Made by a program: the position numbers and the translations under genes
Part shown: piece by piece, positions 11,180 to 23,287 of the stretch
Position numbering within the stretch: the first letter of the stretch is position 1
Layout of the letters: each line of letters opens with the position of its first letter
Notes under the pieces: generated by a model
What the model was told of the DNA's origin: nothing
Database searches by the model: none
What the model saw: only the letters and a program-made list of their open reading frames with translations
Origin: Climacium dendroides
Lineage: Eukaryota; Streptophyta; Bryopsida; Hypnales; Climaciaceae
DNA length: 64,000 nucleotides
Assembly: GCA_950106755.1 (NCBI GenBank)
Contig: OX467087.1
Span: 19,534,047 to 19,598,046, forward strand
Direction of reading: 5' to 3'

Positions 11180-14100
11180 TTATCTTTTAGGCCACTGCGG
11201 GCTCACCACCTGGACACAATTAAACAAGAGCAAGAGCAGTTTGTAGTAGCTCTATGTATCACTGGCCACTGCATTGATGGGGAATTCTTTGGTGTCAAGA
11301 CCCTAAAGAAAATGCATCGTAACACAAAGACTACGGAAAGTGAAGGCCCATACCTCAAGTGTGTTGAATACTAAGCGCATCCGGTCAGCAATCAAAGAAG
11401 GCTCTTCAGCATAACCCACGACGGCCATTTGCTCCATCTGGAGCGTCTTCACTGGCATCCTGAAACAACAGCAAGGTGTAGGATACTAAAACCATTAGGT
11501 ACCAACAACTCTTCAATACATTAGGTTGGGTTCACTAGCAAGAGGATTCCGAAGTGTGAATTGCATAAAAATCATGCAGAGTGATAACAACTTGATCTCT
11601 CCCCAGCTCTATTCATCTCTAAAAAACCACACTCCTACATGTGATAACATGCTTACAGTGACGCGAATAGTTTCTACCATCGTTCTAAGAGTCTAATTGG
11701 AAAATGCGATTGTTCAAATGAGAAACAAGTTGGAAGAAAACGACGAAGTAAACTTACCAAGCCATGCCACGCTCATAGTACGCATTAGCAATCAACTCAC
11801 AAAAGCCGCGCCACTGAACCTGAGCCTCCGCTGTGACGGGCGGTGTACTTGACCAGCGCACTACTGTGGGTTGTGGGGTGCATAGAATGGTAATGAACAA
11901 TATGGAAGTCCATAGAATGCATTCCTCCACCTACTTGCACTCCACGGCAGCATTATTAATTCAGTCAAACACTGTGCTTATCAGTGATCGACACGTCGGA
12001 TCATAATGAAATCACCAGCTACAAAACAGTGAACCTAGCAAGCTGAAAACGGGAAAGCATGGGGTACTAGAGAGGCCCACAGATATCCCTGAAAATAAAT
12101 TTCCTTCACTCACATCCGTCCAGTAGAACCCAACTCCTGAAGGCAGTTTAGAAAGCCTAGCTGCGCTACAACAGACAGGGTTTACTATGAAAACTGTCTT
12201 TACATGGTGTTACAATTGGCAGACTTCAAAGCAGCTAGGTTTTCTAGAATACCCCTGGGGAATTCTGCTAGTGGCAATATAAAAAAATCAGCCTTCCCGT
12301 TACAAGGATGTAAATCATGATGACCCGATAACCGACAAAATCTGCAATCAGCTCTGCTAAGTCTCAAGTCCAAGCAGATGTGTTAGAATTGAACCTCCTC
12401 AGCTGTCAGTTTGGACTTAATCCCAATAGAGCCACTTAACACTGCAGTATCTTCGAGATCCCCTCCACTTGCAACAATGTTTAACAGCTCCTTACGTAAA
12501 TCTTCTGTAGTGCAGCCTACTGCATATGCCGTCACTCCTGCATCTATAAAATCCTGCGGACGCTCAAGATACATTGCGGCAAATGTATTTTAAAGCACTG
12601 TAAAACCTCTCATTTGTAGATTCAAAAAGACATTCAACTTCAACATGGATGCTCAAGAGATTTAATCATCTGGAAAAACAGCGCATATTTTCTCATACTT
12701 TAGTAAAAGGATCCACTGAGACATTACGAAGAGTGAACAACACTTGGAGAGCATACTTACACGCAAGTTTCTGAAGCCACTTTGCACAACACTTTTGTAA
12801 CGCCTATGCAAACCGAGTGCTATGCTTTGAGATGACCGAAACTCATCATCAAAAGATGCGTGAACAATCTGCAGCACGAAATAGAGTTAAAGGCCCGTGA
12901 GGAATAGACAATGCACTTCAAATAACGAGAACAGAGTGCACGGGTCAAATTGTTACACAAAAGGATAGTGAAATGACGTTAGTACTATGAAGGGATAAAG
13001 ACTCTTACTATGCTAGCCTTGCACGTAGCCTTATACTTCAATAGTATGCTCATTTTCAAGACAGAATGTTTGTCATTCTCAAAAGGGCAAAGCTTACTAC
13101 AAGCAAGATCTTCGTTAAAATTGGATTGCTTCAGAAAATTTTAGACAACACGATAAAGAGAATCTTCCACATGATTTATATGGATTTCTCTTTTATGATC
13201 TGAGCGTTGCTACAGAGAACTCGTACGATCACTCTGACCGTAAAAAGAACTTCACAAGAATTGTGGGGAAGACTCTCTTTACAGTGTTGTCTAGAACTTC
13301 CCGAAAAAGTCTATTTTTACTCATAACTTCATTTCACTTACCATCAAAACGCATAGCAATTCAACATATAACTAAACGATGGTCAGAAACTCTTGCATAG
13401 ATCTGGGGCATGTTGACTAAGCCTTCTCTTCCATACCTTGATATTCTGTCGACATATATTCAACTGTCTTGGGTAATGGCGAGGCCCAGGGCATGATTGT
13501 GTACCTATATAACTATTCTTTTGCAGCCTTGGAAAACGCCAAGAAGTGGGCTTTTGCCTATATCTACTACTGGATTTCAGCCTGGCCACCGCTCCCTCCA
13601 ACCGTTTGTGATTATTCGGCAAACCATGATGCCAAGAATTCCGCCCAGCGCACTCTGGAATCGCCTTGTGAAACCTAACTGGACAAAAGGAGACGGAGAC
13701 TGCCAATGTGCACGAGGAAGCTGACTGATGCATAGCACGTGACCCTGCATCACAATGAACTTGAATGTGAAGCCTATCCACTTTTCAACCCCTAAACGAC
13801 CAAAAATCCCGAATTGAACCTGACGTTATTTTAGCACTTTTGAGTGGGTCACACGGGGACTTTCTTTTGTTCAAATTTGTTTATTTTTTACCAACACATG
13901 CAATGTTCTTCATTGACTCTGGTGATATAAAATTTTGGCCCCATCGGATTAACATGAACATAATCAATCGAATTTATCAAATTTCGAACCATAGAATCTC
14001 GATACTTAAGGAGTTGATCAATCGACTCCGTGTGATAGCATGACGAGTTACCAACCTGCATTGCGCATTCGTCATTGAATTACTAAATATGTGCGTGATT

Positions 14101-15613
14101 AGAAAGTGAACTGAATAGTAGAGACTTATTAAAGTGCAACAGCTAACCATTAATTCAGATAAAATACTGAAGTGCCGTAGGATACACATACTACAACCCT
14201 ATATTCAGAAACCAGTATGCACTTGGAATCATTTTGTGAAAGGCAACAAACTGAGAATTTTCATGCAGAATTATAAAAGCTAATCTCAGCTTGTACCATA
14301 ATGTGCCATTCCAACTCACATTCAACACTCACCTGAATAGACAGCAGTAGAAGATCCAATATGGCAGATACAATGCACGGCGCAGATCAGGTCACACGCA
14401 CGGTTCTCGATTACTTGCTCTGTTTAAAAAGCAGCAAACAGAGAAACATTACATGTTAGAGACGTGAATTACGGGAAAAAAGGAGGGTTCCCTTGCAGGC
14501 TTGGGTTGAGAATCATCAACAGCTTTTGAATCAACCTCCTGCAGACATTGCCGTGAATTTGAGAGCAAACCCCTCATAAACAAGTAAATAGCTCCAGAAA
14601 ACTCAAATCAAACAAGACAGATTAGAATGTTCTGAGAATGACAAATTACAAATCAATTTCCCTTATAAACCCATTCACGACTTTAAATATACAATGGATA
14701 TGCCCGATTAGAGAATGAGGCCAACACTTCTCTAGTATACCACAATTTCAAAGCCAAAATGCAAAAACAGGAGTTCTAACCTTAAGTTCTAACGGAGGCC
14801 TGATTCAAGAGGATCCTCCAAAATCGATGCATTGCAAGAAACCAAACCTCCCCAGATTCCTGCCAAACCAACATACACAATCCAGGTACTCAACAATGCA
14901 GTACACCACCTGACCCATCAATAAGCTCAACTTGTTGATCTCCAGCATAAGACCAATCATAAAAATCACATACCTGTCCGATCCCGACTGAGGATCTATT
15001 CTCAGACTCACATAAAAATCCAAAATGGTCCAAACACTAAAAAGTGACAAACTGAAAAACCCTAACACTTTGTTCCCCTAGAAATTCTCACAAACCGGAA
15101 ATTATCTCTCCGCATCCCCTCAACCCAACTGCGGGACCCGACCCGACCCGAGCCGAATATACGCCACATTCCAGTAATCGACCCTCAAATTTCAAACGAA
15201 ATAACCCTACCACTAAGTATCAACGAAATTGCAACCGATAACTGAAGTCCCCAAATTCAAGCAATCTCAGAAATTTGCATAATACTTGAATTCAATGAAC
15301 AAATTCACACACTACAACTATCAAACAAACATCACACGCTACCCAATGAATGTGTGATTAGGGCTAGAACTGAGCTAGCCATGAATTCATACTCCGCAGT
15401 TAGCATCAGAGCGAATCAACTTGGTAGCCTTCATTGATTGCAAAGTGCAAGAAATTCAGCAAGCTCAAAGAATATTCTAAGAAACTGACAGAAGGAGATT
15501 CAATTCGTATTTTGCAAATTCGTTGAAGACAAGATCAAAGAACTGAAACGGAATTGGAACTCACAGCACGGCGAGCCAAGGCACAAGCTGAAGAGGCGGA
15601 GAAGAGTGTCCAT
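11180..15613 (-). CDS. Multi-exon conserved plant protein of unknown function
   Basis: Well-supported exons in coding order are 12868-12761 (IVHASFDDEF...), 12553-12496 (DFIDAGVTAYAVGCTTEDL), 11863-11758 (VRWSSTPPVTAEAQ...YYERGMA), 11459-11354 (WMPVKTLQMEQMAVVGYAEE...FNTLE) and 11209-11180 (VVSPQWPKR, stop). Their phases match across each GT-AG junction. Probable upstream exons are 14419-14333 (QVIENRACDLICAVHCICHI...) and one starting at 13674 (FTRRFQSALGGILGIMVCRI), whose phases join; its 3' end is unresolved. A candidate first exon at 15613-15565 (MDTLLRLFSLCLGSPC) would give a stop if joined directly to 14419, so the N-terminus is unresolved. An alternative reading through the 12496 donor stays open to a stop at 12383. 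I recall a plastid-type plant family with similar C-terminal motifs but cannot name it safely; no function is assigned. Confidence 0.7.
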
Positions 15614-18600
15614 GGCCACAACCTGGGTCTCTTCCGGTTGGAATGAAAGGCGAGGCCAGAAATTTTTCTCCTTTTCATTTCCCCAAATTCTAACCCCTAA
15701 ACATCTAGAGTCTTCTCTAGAATTCACGATTTGGGAAAAATCATTATAAAGTACTATTTGGAAGAATATTTTGGAATTGATTTATGAATGAAAGTTGTAG
15801 ATTTTGAATTTTAGATTCTATCTGTATGGTTAGATTCACCAATGCTATCACCAATATTTTTTTTTATAAATTTTGAAAGAGAAATTTTAAAATTCCTTCT
15901 AAATCTGATTATGAACAAAATATCATCATTTTCTAAGTAAAACTTGTTGGAATGGGTTTGAAATGAGGTTTGAAATGAGGTTCTCTTGACATGGTGATTT
16001 TTAAAAAAATTTGCATTCTTTACATCTGTGGCCTCATTTTTTCAAATCTAGTTTTGAACTAGAGTCAATGCAATTTTGGCTTGGTCAACTACTTGGTCAA
16101 CTACTTGGCACATTTATAATTTTAGAAAAATAAAAATGTGCTCTAGTAACACCAAATCCAACCATTAGATAGGACAAGAACTTGCTAAAGTATCTCCGCA
16201 TATTAGGATGACTTTCATCCAAGCAATAATGAGAAAGAAACAAGAATATGAATTTGTTCGTTGTTCAAAAAGCAGATGTCGGGGCACTTAAGGATTAACC
16301 CCAGGATAGTATAAATTTTTATGGTGATTTATTGCCAATACTAGTATGATTTGGTACTCAGGTGTCAAAATGAATTTCCACGTGAAATTCTCAAAGGGAC
16401 CACATCACCTTACACCATTTACAAGATGACATGCGGTACTTTTATACAAAAAAATGAATTAGTTTATGCCAAATATGACCTTCACGAGGGTAATTAACCT
16501 AGCCTGGACATAGGAGTAAAGGGATTCTCAAGGATTTTTGAGGGGTAGCATTTCACCAACTCCATTTAGTCCAAGGTTGGAAATTTTCTAATTTTTTTAT
16601 TGTAGTAAATTGTGTAACCTAAATGGATAAAATGGATTTTAAATACTTAAAAATTGCATTAATTAAAAAAATATTTTCATCTTACACTTGATTGTCACGT
16701 GAGGGATTTTTACATCTTTAAAAAATTATGTTGACCCTAAATACTTGACTAAAAATACAGTAAGATTGCTATTGAAAATTTATAATAAAAAATAGAAATT
16801 CTTCCACCATACCTATATAATTGATTTATTAATGTAGAGCATTCTTACTTCTTTTCATTGATACACTACATGCTTTTTTTAGACTTCTTCAAGGAATACT
16901 GATTGGATAAAGTGCAATTTCTACAACATTCACCATCCTCGCGATAGATGGTTGAGTGGGTATTCCTAAAAGGCAAAAAGTTTCTTCAATTTTGAAAATT
17001 TGAAAAGAAGCACTATAAAATAGAATATGTGAGAATATTTTGGTATAAATTCATAAAGAAAAGTTGCAAACATTGAATTTCAAGTTGTCTTTGAATGATT
17101 AAAATTTCCATAGCTTTTGCTAATATATTTCCCAAAATATTTGAATTGTAAATTTTTAAATCTCTTTTGAATTTGGTTCATAGATAAGAGTTGATGTTTC
17201 TTTAGTATAATTAGAATAATTGGTTTAATTGATTTTAGAATGTGATGATTTCTTTGGAGTGGATTTTAGAAAAATCTATATAGTCTAATTCTATGTACTC
17301 ATATTCTCAATGCTACTTTAGAATTGAAAGTCGATTTAGTTAAAGTTTTGCAAATTTCTATTTCCAAAATTTTCTTGAAGTATGCTTTCTACTCGTTATG
17401 TCAAATCTAACAATCATGTAGCGAAGTGCTTTCATTGAGTTACTTCAAAAAGAAAACCAATGACTAAAATGGATTTAATTATGAATGATAAAAGTTGAAA
17501 CCATCCATCAATTAACAAACTAGGAAGTAAATCTTTAAGAAAGTCTGGAAAAAGGAGGGATGTGGAATGACCTATAAGTTTTTAGGCAAAAATAAAATAT
17601 CGCTTGACAAGAATCTAAAAACAAGACCTTCATTTTTACTTGGGGGGGACACTCTATGTATATTTTGTGCCCCACGTGTAATGATGGGGTATTTTTGTCT
17701 GGACTATTTATTTCCAAGGTAGAATTAGAAGGATCCTTATAATTACTTAATTTGAAAAAATGGCTTGTATTATATATCTTTATTACTACTTATAATTCCC
17801 ATGTCAATGCAAACTTATTAGAATATACTATTTATAAAAAAAGTGAACTAAAAAGTAAGGTGATAGCAAAAGTATAAGGGAAAAAAATACAAACAAAACA
17901 AGTATGGAATTCAAGTCATTTGCATGCATCCATTGTGTTTATTTTAACAATGTGTGATCATGACATAGAGGATTTCTTTGCTTCCTTCAATGTACCAAAG
18001 ATGTATATTTATGTGATGAGTACCATTTACCTTTAGAAATTTGAAAGTACTTCACCAATGTTCCTAAAAATATGAAGCAACTTTGCTTACATGTTAATTC
18101 CATTTTCCTTCTTACACAAATAAAGTAAACATTATTTAAAAGAATTTACCTTCCCCAGTTTAATAATCCACTCTACAATGGTTGGTGTTTTAAAAGAGCA
18201 TCTTACAAAAAAATTTAGAAGCATCATCTCATTAAATGTGCAAGGACATAACTACCTCACAAACATGACATAACAAAGCAACTATTCAATTGAAATTCTA
18301 GATAACATCCTTGCAAAAAAATGTGTTGGTGAGGTGTATTCACAAACACTAGCTCTTGAACACAAAGTACTTAGAATTTGCATTGTCGTTTACATTGTAT
18401 TGAAAACACTAATATTATTACCATTGTGTCCAAGATAAAATTGTAAATGTCAAGGGTCAAAACTAAAATATACCATGCTTCCAAGATCCTGAACATCTCA
18501 CTTTTAAAGCACTTTTTTAATTATGTAGTTACAAATAACATTTTTATAACTTTGGAAACTTTTGAGTTTATAAATTTACAAATTTATAAGTTTACAAAAT

Positions 18601-19893
18601 TCAAATTTCATAATATGTGATTTCTAAATTTTTAAATTGACATCACTAGAAGAAGAATAAAGTCCAAATGTAGGAACCCTTACACAATATTTAAATAAAA
18701 TATGTATATAGACTATGATCATTTTAAAGCCTTTCAAGTTCAAGATGATCCTTTATTCTTCATGTACAACTCAACCCCAATCACTTCATTCGCTTCAGTT
18801 TTAATTCACCACCTTTTATGACAAGTTTAAGCTAGAACTCTATAATAACATTATCTCAAATACCTTGACTTATTACAATAGAGCAAGCTTTACATTTACA
18901 TTCATCTTTTGGATTTTTTAAATAAAAGGTCAACATCATATTTCTAGAAGATTTTTGCAATACTATTTTGTGATATCTTCATAAATTTTGGTGAATATTC
19001 AAATATATAATAGTTTTTTTAAGAAAGTTTTAAGAAACTTTATATCAATTACACTATTTGTGAAATATTTAAGGCTTAAATGTTTATTATACTAGTGATA
19101 TTCATAAAATACTTCTTGATTTTCATAAGAAGTTTGGCATAAAGTCAAAAGAACAAGCTACTAACTTATATGATCAACTTTCCACCAATAGTTAGTTCCA
19201 TGTAGAATTGGATTCAAATATTTGAATCTCATACCTTCTTCATATTAAATCCCACGAGCTCCAAAAGTGGTTTCAAACTTGTTTTAAATACTAATAAATA
19301 AAAATCTAGGTAGAATTTGAAGTTTGTTTGAGAGGGATGTTTTGTGGAGCATAATTTGTAAAAATTCAATTTAGAAAATGCAAATGTATGAGCAAGTTAT
19401 GGAGGTTAATACATGACCATTTTAAGAAGTTAACATAGTGTACATAGGAAGAAGTGCTAAAAATGCAAGACATATGAACTGTGTGTACATCCCAAGGGGA
19501 CAATCAAGAAATAGCAAGGAGCATTTTAGAGGGACAATGACAAAAAAATGTTTGTTGGCCTATCATTGTAGTGAAAAAAGCCTTAATAAGCCACTTTGTT
19601 GAATTAAAAAAAATTAAATACAAAGAAAGTCAAAATGTTGGAAAAGATACATGTACAACTTAATCCAAAGACATGTTACCTATATAATATGAAATTCAAA
19701 TTCTCTCTTCTATCTTTACAACAAAGTATGGACACTGAAAAGTAATGGATTTATTAAAAGTTATGACTATTACTTCCTATGCAATGAAGAAAAACATGGT
19801 TGCTAAAAGTTAAGAAAAACTATTTAATAATTGCCAAATAACTTATTAATAAAAAATAAACTAGTGAAATGCCAACCCTTTCAATTTTAAATA
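15614..19893. other. AT-rich intergenic DNA, promoter side of the 11.2-15.6 kb gene
   Basis: The first 100-150 bp would hold the leader of the minus-strand gene. Beyond about 15.75 kb the sequence is extremely AT-rich with no exon-like or protein-like frame. No repeat boundary could be fixed here. Confidence 0.5.
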
Positions 19894-19896
19894 ATT

Positions 19897-20481
19897 CACT
19901 ACAAGAGAAAGGGTGGTGTAAAGTAAGACCAATTAGTTAAGAATTACTAAAATGTTGTTTCTAGTACTAAATGGTCAAGTTGGTTGCATATAATAAGTAT
20001 GTTGTTAATCCTCAATGCTAATTGATCATTTACATTACTAAATATATATCTTTTTTGGTCATTGGTTACTAAAATGTCAATTTAATTGTATAGCATATGT
20101 CAAGTTTGCACCGCTAATTGGTCATTATATTATTGAAAAATTATTCCTATTGGTCACTAATTACTATAAATTTGCCTTTATTGATCACTAATTACTAAAT
20201 AGACACCTTATGCCATATAAATTTCTAAACATCTTTGATTTTACATATGAAGCAAGATATAGCAAGGCACTAACTAAAGGTTTCTCACTACCAAGTATTA
20301 GGTGAGGAGTTCAAACTAGATGGCTTGCAAAAATTTTTGTTGTCAAGACATGCAAAAATTGATTAAAAGGTAAGTCCTAGACAAATGTTTTTTTCATTCA
20401 ATTTTCATTAAAATATCCAACCTTTCATTATGCAATTTCTAAGTGAATATTGCACTTCATACCACCCTTGCTCTTGTAGTG
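19897..20481. mobile_element. Non-autonomous CACTA element (585 bp)
   Basis: Terminal inverted repeats are CACTACAAGAGAAAGGGTGG at the left and, inverted, CACTACAAGAGCAAGGGTGG at the right. The 3-bp direct repeat ATT flanks both ends (19894-19896, 20482-20484). The interior contains at least seven variants of TTGGTCACTAATTACTA in both orientations, like the subterminal transposase-binding repeats known from CACTA elements. There is no open frame of note, so it depends on a transposase from elsewhere. Confidence 0.9.
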
Positions 20482-21102
20482 ATTATTTGACAAAAATATA
20501 TTAAAGGTAACTTTAGTCTATGGTATAATTAACAAAGTTTTGTAGGAACTTATGACTTTTTATTCTCCACATAGTACTTGTAGGCTATGCTACTATTGCT
20601 ATAAACTTTGTAAGTTTTGGTGAATGAAGATTCTAATATTCAAGGAATCATAGGCATTTCTATGAAAGATTTTATATACACAAATCCAATTGGTTCTAAT
20701 ATTGTATTCTTATTTCTTGGTGAAGTACATGTATATATATGTGGTTCTTTTTATTTGACAACTTAATGACAACATATTCTATTCATTATCTAAAATATCT
20801 TCTAAGAGTTTTCCCGTTGGACAATTTCACCACACCACAAGAAAACTCTCATGGCGGGTTCCAAATTGGTTGGTACGCTTGGCCATTCAACATGGTCTAG
20901 CCTCAGTGCACTGCAACTATTGTTGTTACTACATTTTTAAAAATAATTTCATTAGAAAAAGTTTCAGGCCTAAAAAGGCCAGCAATTTCTAATTTTCACC
21001 CTCTCGACAATGCAAGTACAATAAAATTTTAAAAATTATTTTTAGAAAAAATTATTTAAAAAAAAAACAATCTGATGTAGCACTAATGTGCCACCAATAG
21101 TG

Positions 21103-21107
<5 letters not shown>

Positions 21108-21174
<67 letters not shown>

Positions 21175-21181
21175 TTTTTTA
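21108..21181. repeat. (TA)n microsatellite followed by poly-T
   Basis: About 25 TA units run directly into about 24 T, then continue as interrupted AATTTTT words. It is simple sequence, probably expanded by slippage, and likely to be length-variable. Confidence 0.95.
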
Positions 21182-21751
21182 ATTTTAATTTTTAATTTTT
21201 AATTTTTTAATTTTTTTTGTAATTGCACCACAAGGGATGTAGACCTTGTGACCTTTGTGAGGTTTGGATATTTCTTAATGTTTTGAAAAAAAGTGATGAA
21301 GGTTGTTATTGATTGTCGCGAGTTGCAATTGAATGCAAAGTGTTCAATAATCAAAATCAACGTCCATACTCTACTGCGGTATCACTTTAGAAATTGGCCA
21401 TGCTTAGTGGCAAAAATCTCTCCTAATGCCATGATGGAAAGTGTTTTGGAGACCAACACACTTCTTGTCCATTCTAGCCCTATATATTGAGCAAAGGTGG
21501 TGATGCTCTAACCTCTTTTTCTTTGCTAATGTACTTGGGCATTGTATTTGACAATTTTCTATACACCATAGAAAAGACCTATGCTATATTTCATCTCCAA
21601 AGAAATTAGAGTTAGGGCTACATGTGAAAATTTAAACTACTCTACATTAAGGTCAAACTCATTAAACTCCATACTAAATCATTTTTTTTTGAGTTGAATA
21701 TCCTTTCATTAACTCACTCTAAAATTTTTGGAATTTCATTTCTCAAGATTT

Positions 21752-22068
21752 GGAATATTTCATGACTTTTAGCAAGGTCCTTACAACTTTAAAATAATAC
21801 TCAACGCTTTACCAAATCTTTTTCCTTGCAACTTTATCATAGTACTCAAGACTATTCCAAGAATTGGAATATTTCATGACTTTTAGCAATATCTTCTCAA
21901 CTTTATCATAATATTCAAGGCTTTACCAAATCTTTTTTCCTTACAACTTTATATTTCATGACTTTTAGCAAGATCCTCACAACTTTATCATAATACTTAA
22001 GGCTTTACCAAATCTTTTTTCTTTGCAACTTTATCAGAGTACTCAAGGTTTCACCAAATCTTTCCTAA
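21752..22068. repeat. Irregular minisatellite of about 45-105 bp units
   Basis: The phrases 'atttcatgacttttagca', 'caactttatcataatactcaagg' and 'ctttaccaaatctttttcc' recur three to four times in variable spacing. It looks like a degenerate tandem array with deletions between units and no coding potential. Confidence 0.75.
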
Positions 22069-23287
22069 CCTTTCATAGTAAAATTCTCCCAAATTAGTTA
22101 GTATAAGGACTAGATAAGATTCATTCCTTTTCAATGAACTCAATCTCTCTTTGAAAAGGGAAAAAAGAAGGGAAAAAAAAGGACTAAAGCTATGTTCATA
22201 TTTGGTAATAAGGTGTTGTTTGGAATGTAAATTTGGTCAAAAGGAAGGTCTACATTCTTAAGACCTTTAGTAACAACACCTTAAGTATTCTATGGATTTT
22301 TTTACATTTATAAAGCAATCATCTTGGTATATATATTATTTTCCATTAGATTTTTTTTGAAGATATAAATTCTTTAAATTAACCTTTTCTACACTATTCA
22401 ATGAGGCCACATTATAATTTCTGAAAGAATTCACTACATGTCTTAATTATATATTGAACTAGTTTTTTAACAAATCTCACCTGGGTATAGATTAGTGTTA
22501 ACATTGTAAACCAATGCCAAAAAAACCACATGACAACTTCCCAACCAACCAATGATTCTTTGCAACTTTCTAGCCAACCAACAATTCTTTCTGGATATTA
22601 ACAGAATTCCTTCCTAGGCATCCGAGAGTACATTATCCCTCCTCCAAGCAGGAATAGAATAGACCAGTTAACAATGTTACAAGCCTAATGAACCTGAAGT
22701 TAGTGTGGCGTACTCATCAAGCCTATTTGAAAAACAAACGGATAAGAAACATTCAATCTGCATTGATTATGCCATTCTTAGGTCACAAAGTGGTTCAGGT
22801 CCATTCAGAATTAAGTTTAAGAATGACGGTGTTTGTAACTAGCTATTATGGACCAATGAGGATTATGCCAACCACAGTGCAGCCCAAGAGGAAAGCAATC
22901 ACTACTCTAGACGAAAGAGTACGAAAGCATATTCCCAATCAATCTTACTCAGCAAAAGTACTCAAAAGCACAACTTGTTTGCTGTTCAAGGGATCGTTTT
23001 CTATACAAATATTCTCATCTGGGCACGCATCAAAAAGCGCTAACAGATAATAGAGTTGAATTTGTACAATTGGAAACGTGTCGGCAATTGGAAACATTCA
23101 AGACGAATCCCGCTCCGTGCCCTGATCAGCCTCCTCAATCAGTGTCACACAACATCCCTCCTCGGATTCGCCCAAGCTTCAATTAGCACAAAGGAATTTG
23201 GATGATTCCGGATGGTTCAATAAAAACAGTGATTCCGAAGATAGTTAAAAAAAAAACAAATCTACCTACAGAAAATCACAGCTCTCC
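22069..23287. other. Intergenic DNA and 3' flank of the LEA-LysM gene
   Basis: No separate gene is supported. The segment nearest 23287 should hold the 3' untranslated region of the minus-strand gene. A 120-codon plus-strand open stretch at 22688-23050 has no recognisable motif or splice context and is not called. Confidence 0.5.

Noticed and set aside
11830..11846. 18S rRNA-like word (GTACACCGCCCGTCAC on the minus strand)
   Set aside because: It resembles the universal 18S 3'-end motif, but it lies inside a well-phased protein exon (SSTPPVTA) and no other rRNA sequence surrounds it; chance similarity.
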